Of a stretch of 64,000 bases of DNA, positions 63,346 to 64,000 are shown piece by piece. Position numbers and translations under genes: made by a program. The notes below the pieces were generated by a model. The model was not told where the DNA came from, made no database searches, and saw only the letters and a list, made by a program, of their open reading frames with translations. Positions within the stretch are counted from its first letter, which is position 1. Each line of letters opens with the position of its first letter. The stretch is from Muraenolepis orangiensis (taxonomy: Eukaryota; Chordata; Actinopteri; Gadiformes; Muraenolepididae). Location: contig CM051006.1 of assembly GCA_027704905.1 (NCBI GenBank), forward strand, positions 2,871,876 through 2,935,875, in the 5' to 3' direction.

Positions 63346-64000
63346 GGCCTTCATGCATGATGTGTCAGTACACCACACATCACATCACACTCCAAACCCT
63401 CTCTACATTGAAGAGACCTACAGAACAATCGAGAGAAAGGGAGAGAGAGAGAGAGTACATATACAATACTATACTATACTATATACAACACTATATACTA
63501 CATATGATTTTCTATACTATATATTATAGAAAAATGTGCCCCTCAAAGGGAATTCATGTCGACAAAGAACCTGTGATTTAAACGTACATTTGAGAGGCTG
63601 GAGCATCGAGTTAAAAGGATGAGCAGAATAGTTTAATATGCAAATCATGTTCAGACAAATGTTTCTTTTTTTATAACTTGTTTTTTAATCCTTACAGCTA
63701 TTCAATTAAAAGGTGTAATGAATGCTATCAGCAGATGTATATGATTCGATCTGTTAGCTGATTAGTTAATTGGTAAAGACATTAATAATTCATGTAATAA
63801 AGTGCTATGTCATTGTTGAATGCTGAGTGTAGCTAGCTAGTTAGTAGCATTAGATGTCCTGGTTCCCCTTCCTGTCTGAAGGTGTTGAGGGTCCAGATGG
63901 ACTCAGATGTCAGAACCTTCCTGATCAAGACTGGACTTCTTAATGTGTTCCAGTACCGAGCAAAGTAGTTCCATTCCATCCATTAACTCTAATGTCATTT
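63346..64000. other. AT-rich end of window
   Basis: A (GA)n fragment at 63438-63453 and an ATACTATACT cluster at 63460-63530; no gene recognised. Confidence 0.4.

Overview
The window is vertebrate nuclear DNA, almost certainly from a teleost fish. Evidence: fish-type L2 and Rex1/CR1-like LINEs, tRNA-derived SINEs whose tail resembles the L2 3' end, a solo LTR, a non-autonomous DNA transposon with perfect ends, AT-rich spacers, no bacterial-style gene packing, and an extreme load of simple repeats. The density of long (CA)n and (CT)n arrays plus many separate minisatellites recalls gadiform (cod-like) genomes; that is an inference. I found no complete host protein-coding gene. The longest open frames (505 and 746 codons at 32.4-34.6 kb, about 340 at 24.5-25.5 kb, 332 at 3.9-4.9 kb) are tandem repeats whose unit length is not a multiple of three and which lack stops.

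Layout. 0-5 kb: a tRNA-SINE (326-530), a GATA/GA compound array (2.8-3.2 kb) and a 26-bp minisatellite (4.0-4.8 kb). 5-10 kb: single-copy DNA with one coding-like orphan frame (5.2 kb), then a DNA transposon (7471-8688) carrying an LTR fragment. 10.8-13.1 kb: a near full-length but broken Rex1/CR1-like LINE. 14.8-16.5 kb: a minisatellite with higher-order duplication. 18.4-20.6 kb: a second LINE of the same group, itself hit by a LINE tail. 24.6-25.4 kb: two adjacent minisatellites. 26.5-28.2 kb: an internally deleted L2. 28.66-28.92 kb: a possible terminal coding exon interrupted by a SINE-like minisatellite. 30.07-30.53 kb: a solo LTR with a 5-bp target duplication. 32.0-34.6 kb: a 22-bp minisatellite split by a LINE 3' tail. 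35.8-36.2 kb: SINE and LINE tail. 38.3-39.5 kb: two minisatellites. 40.4-42.3 kb: SINE cluster. 43.1-44.8 kb: three minisatellites, the last split by a near full-length L2 (44.8-48.0 kb). 49.1-51.4 kb: the best preserved LINE, with a 521-codon RT frame. 55.4-56.8 kb: two minisatellites. 57.4-58.97 kb: decayed RT relic. 59.2-60.85 kb: LINE with a SINE nested inside. 60.85-62.0 kb: very long CT/GT/CT arrays. 62-64 kb: mostly single-copy.

The elements work against each other rather than together: autonomous LINEs supply the machinery that probably mobilised the SINEs, which share the L2-like tail; SINE interiors have expanded into minisatellites; and LINEs have landed in older minisatellites. 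Every LINE copy seen is broken, so none looks able to move by itself. Most LINE remnants lie on the minus strand, which would fit an intron of a plus-strand gene, but I could not identify that gene. I see no evidence of a new multi-gene system; the more unusual signals are the interrupted putative exon, the perfect 19-bp hairpin at 23.4 kb, and the LINE-split minisatellites.
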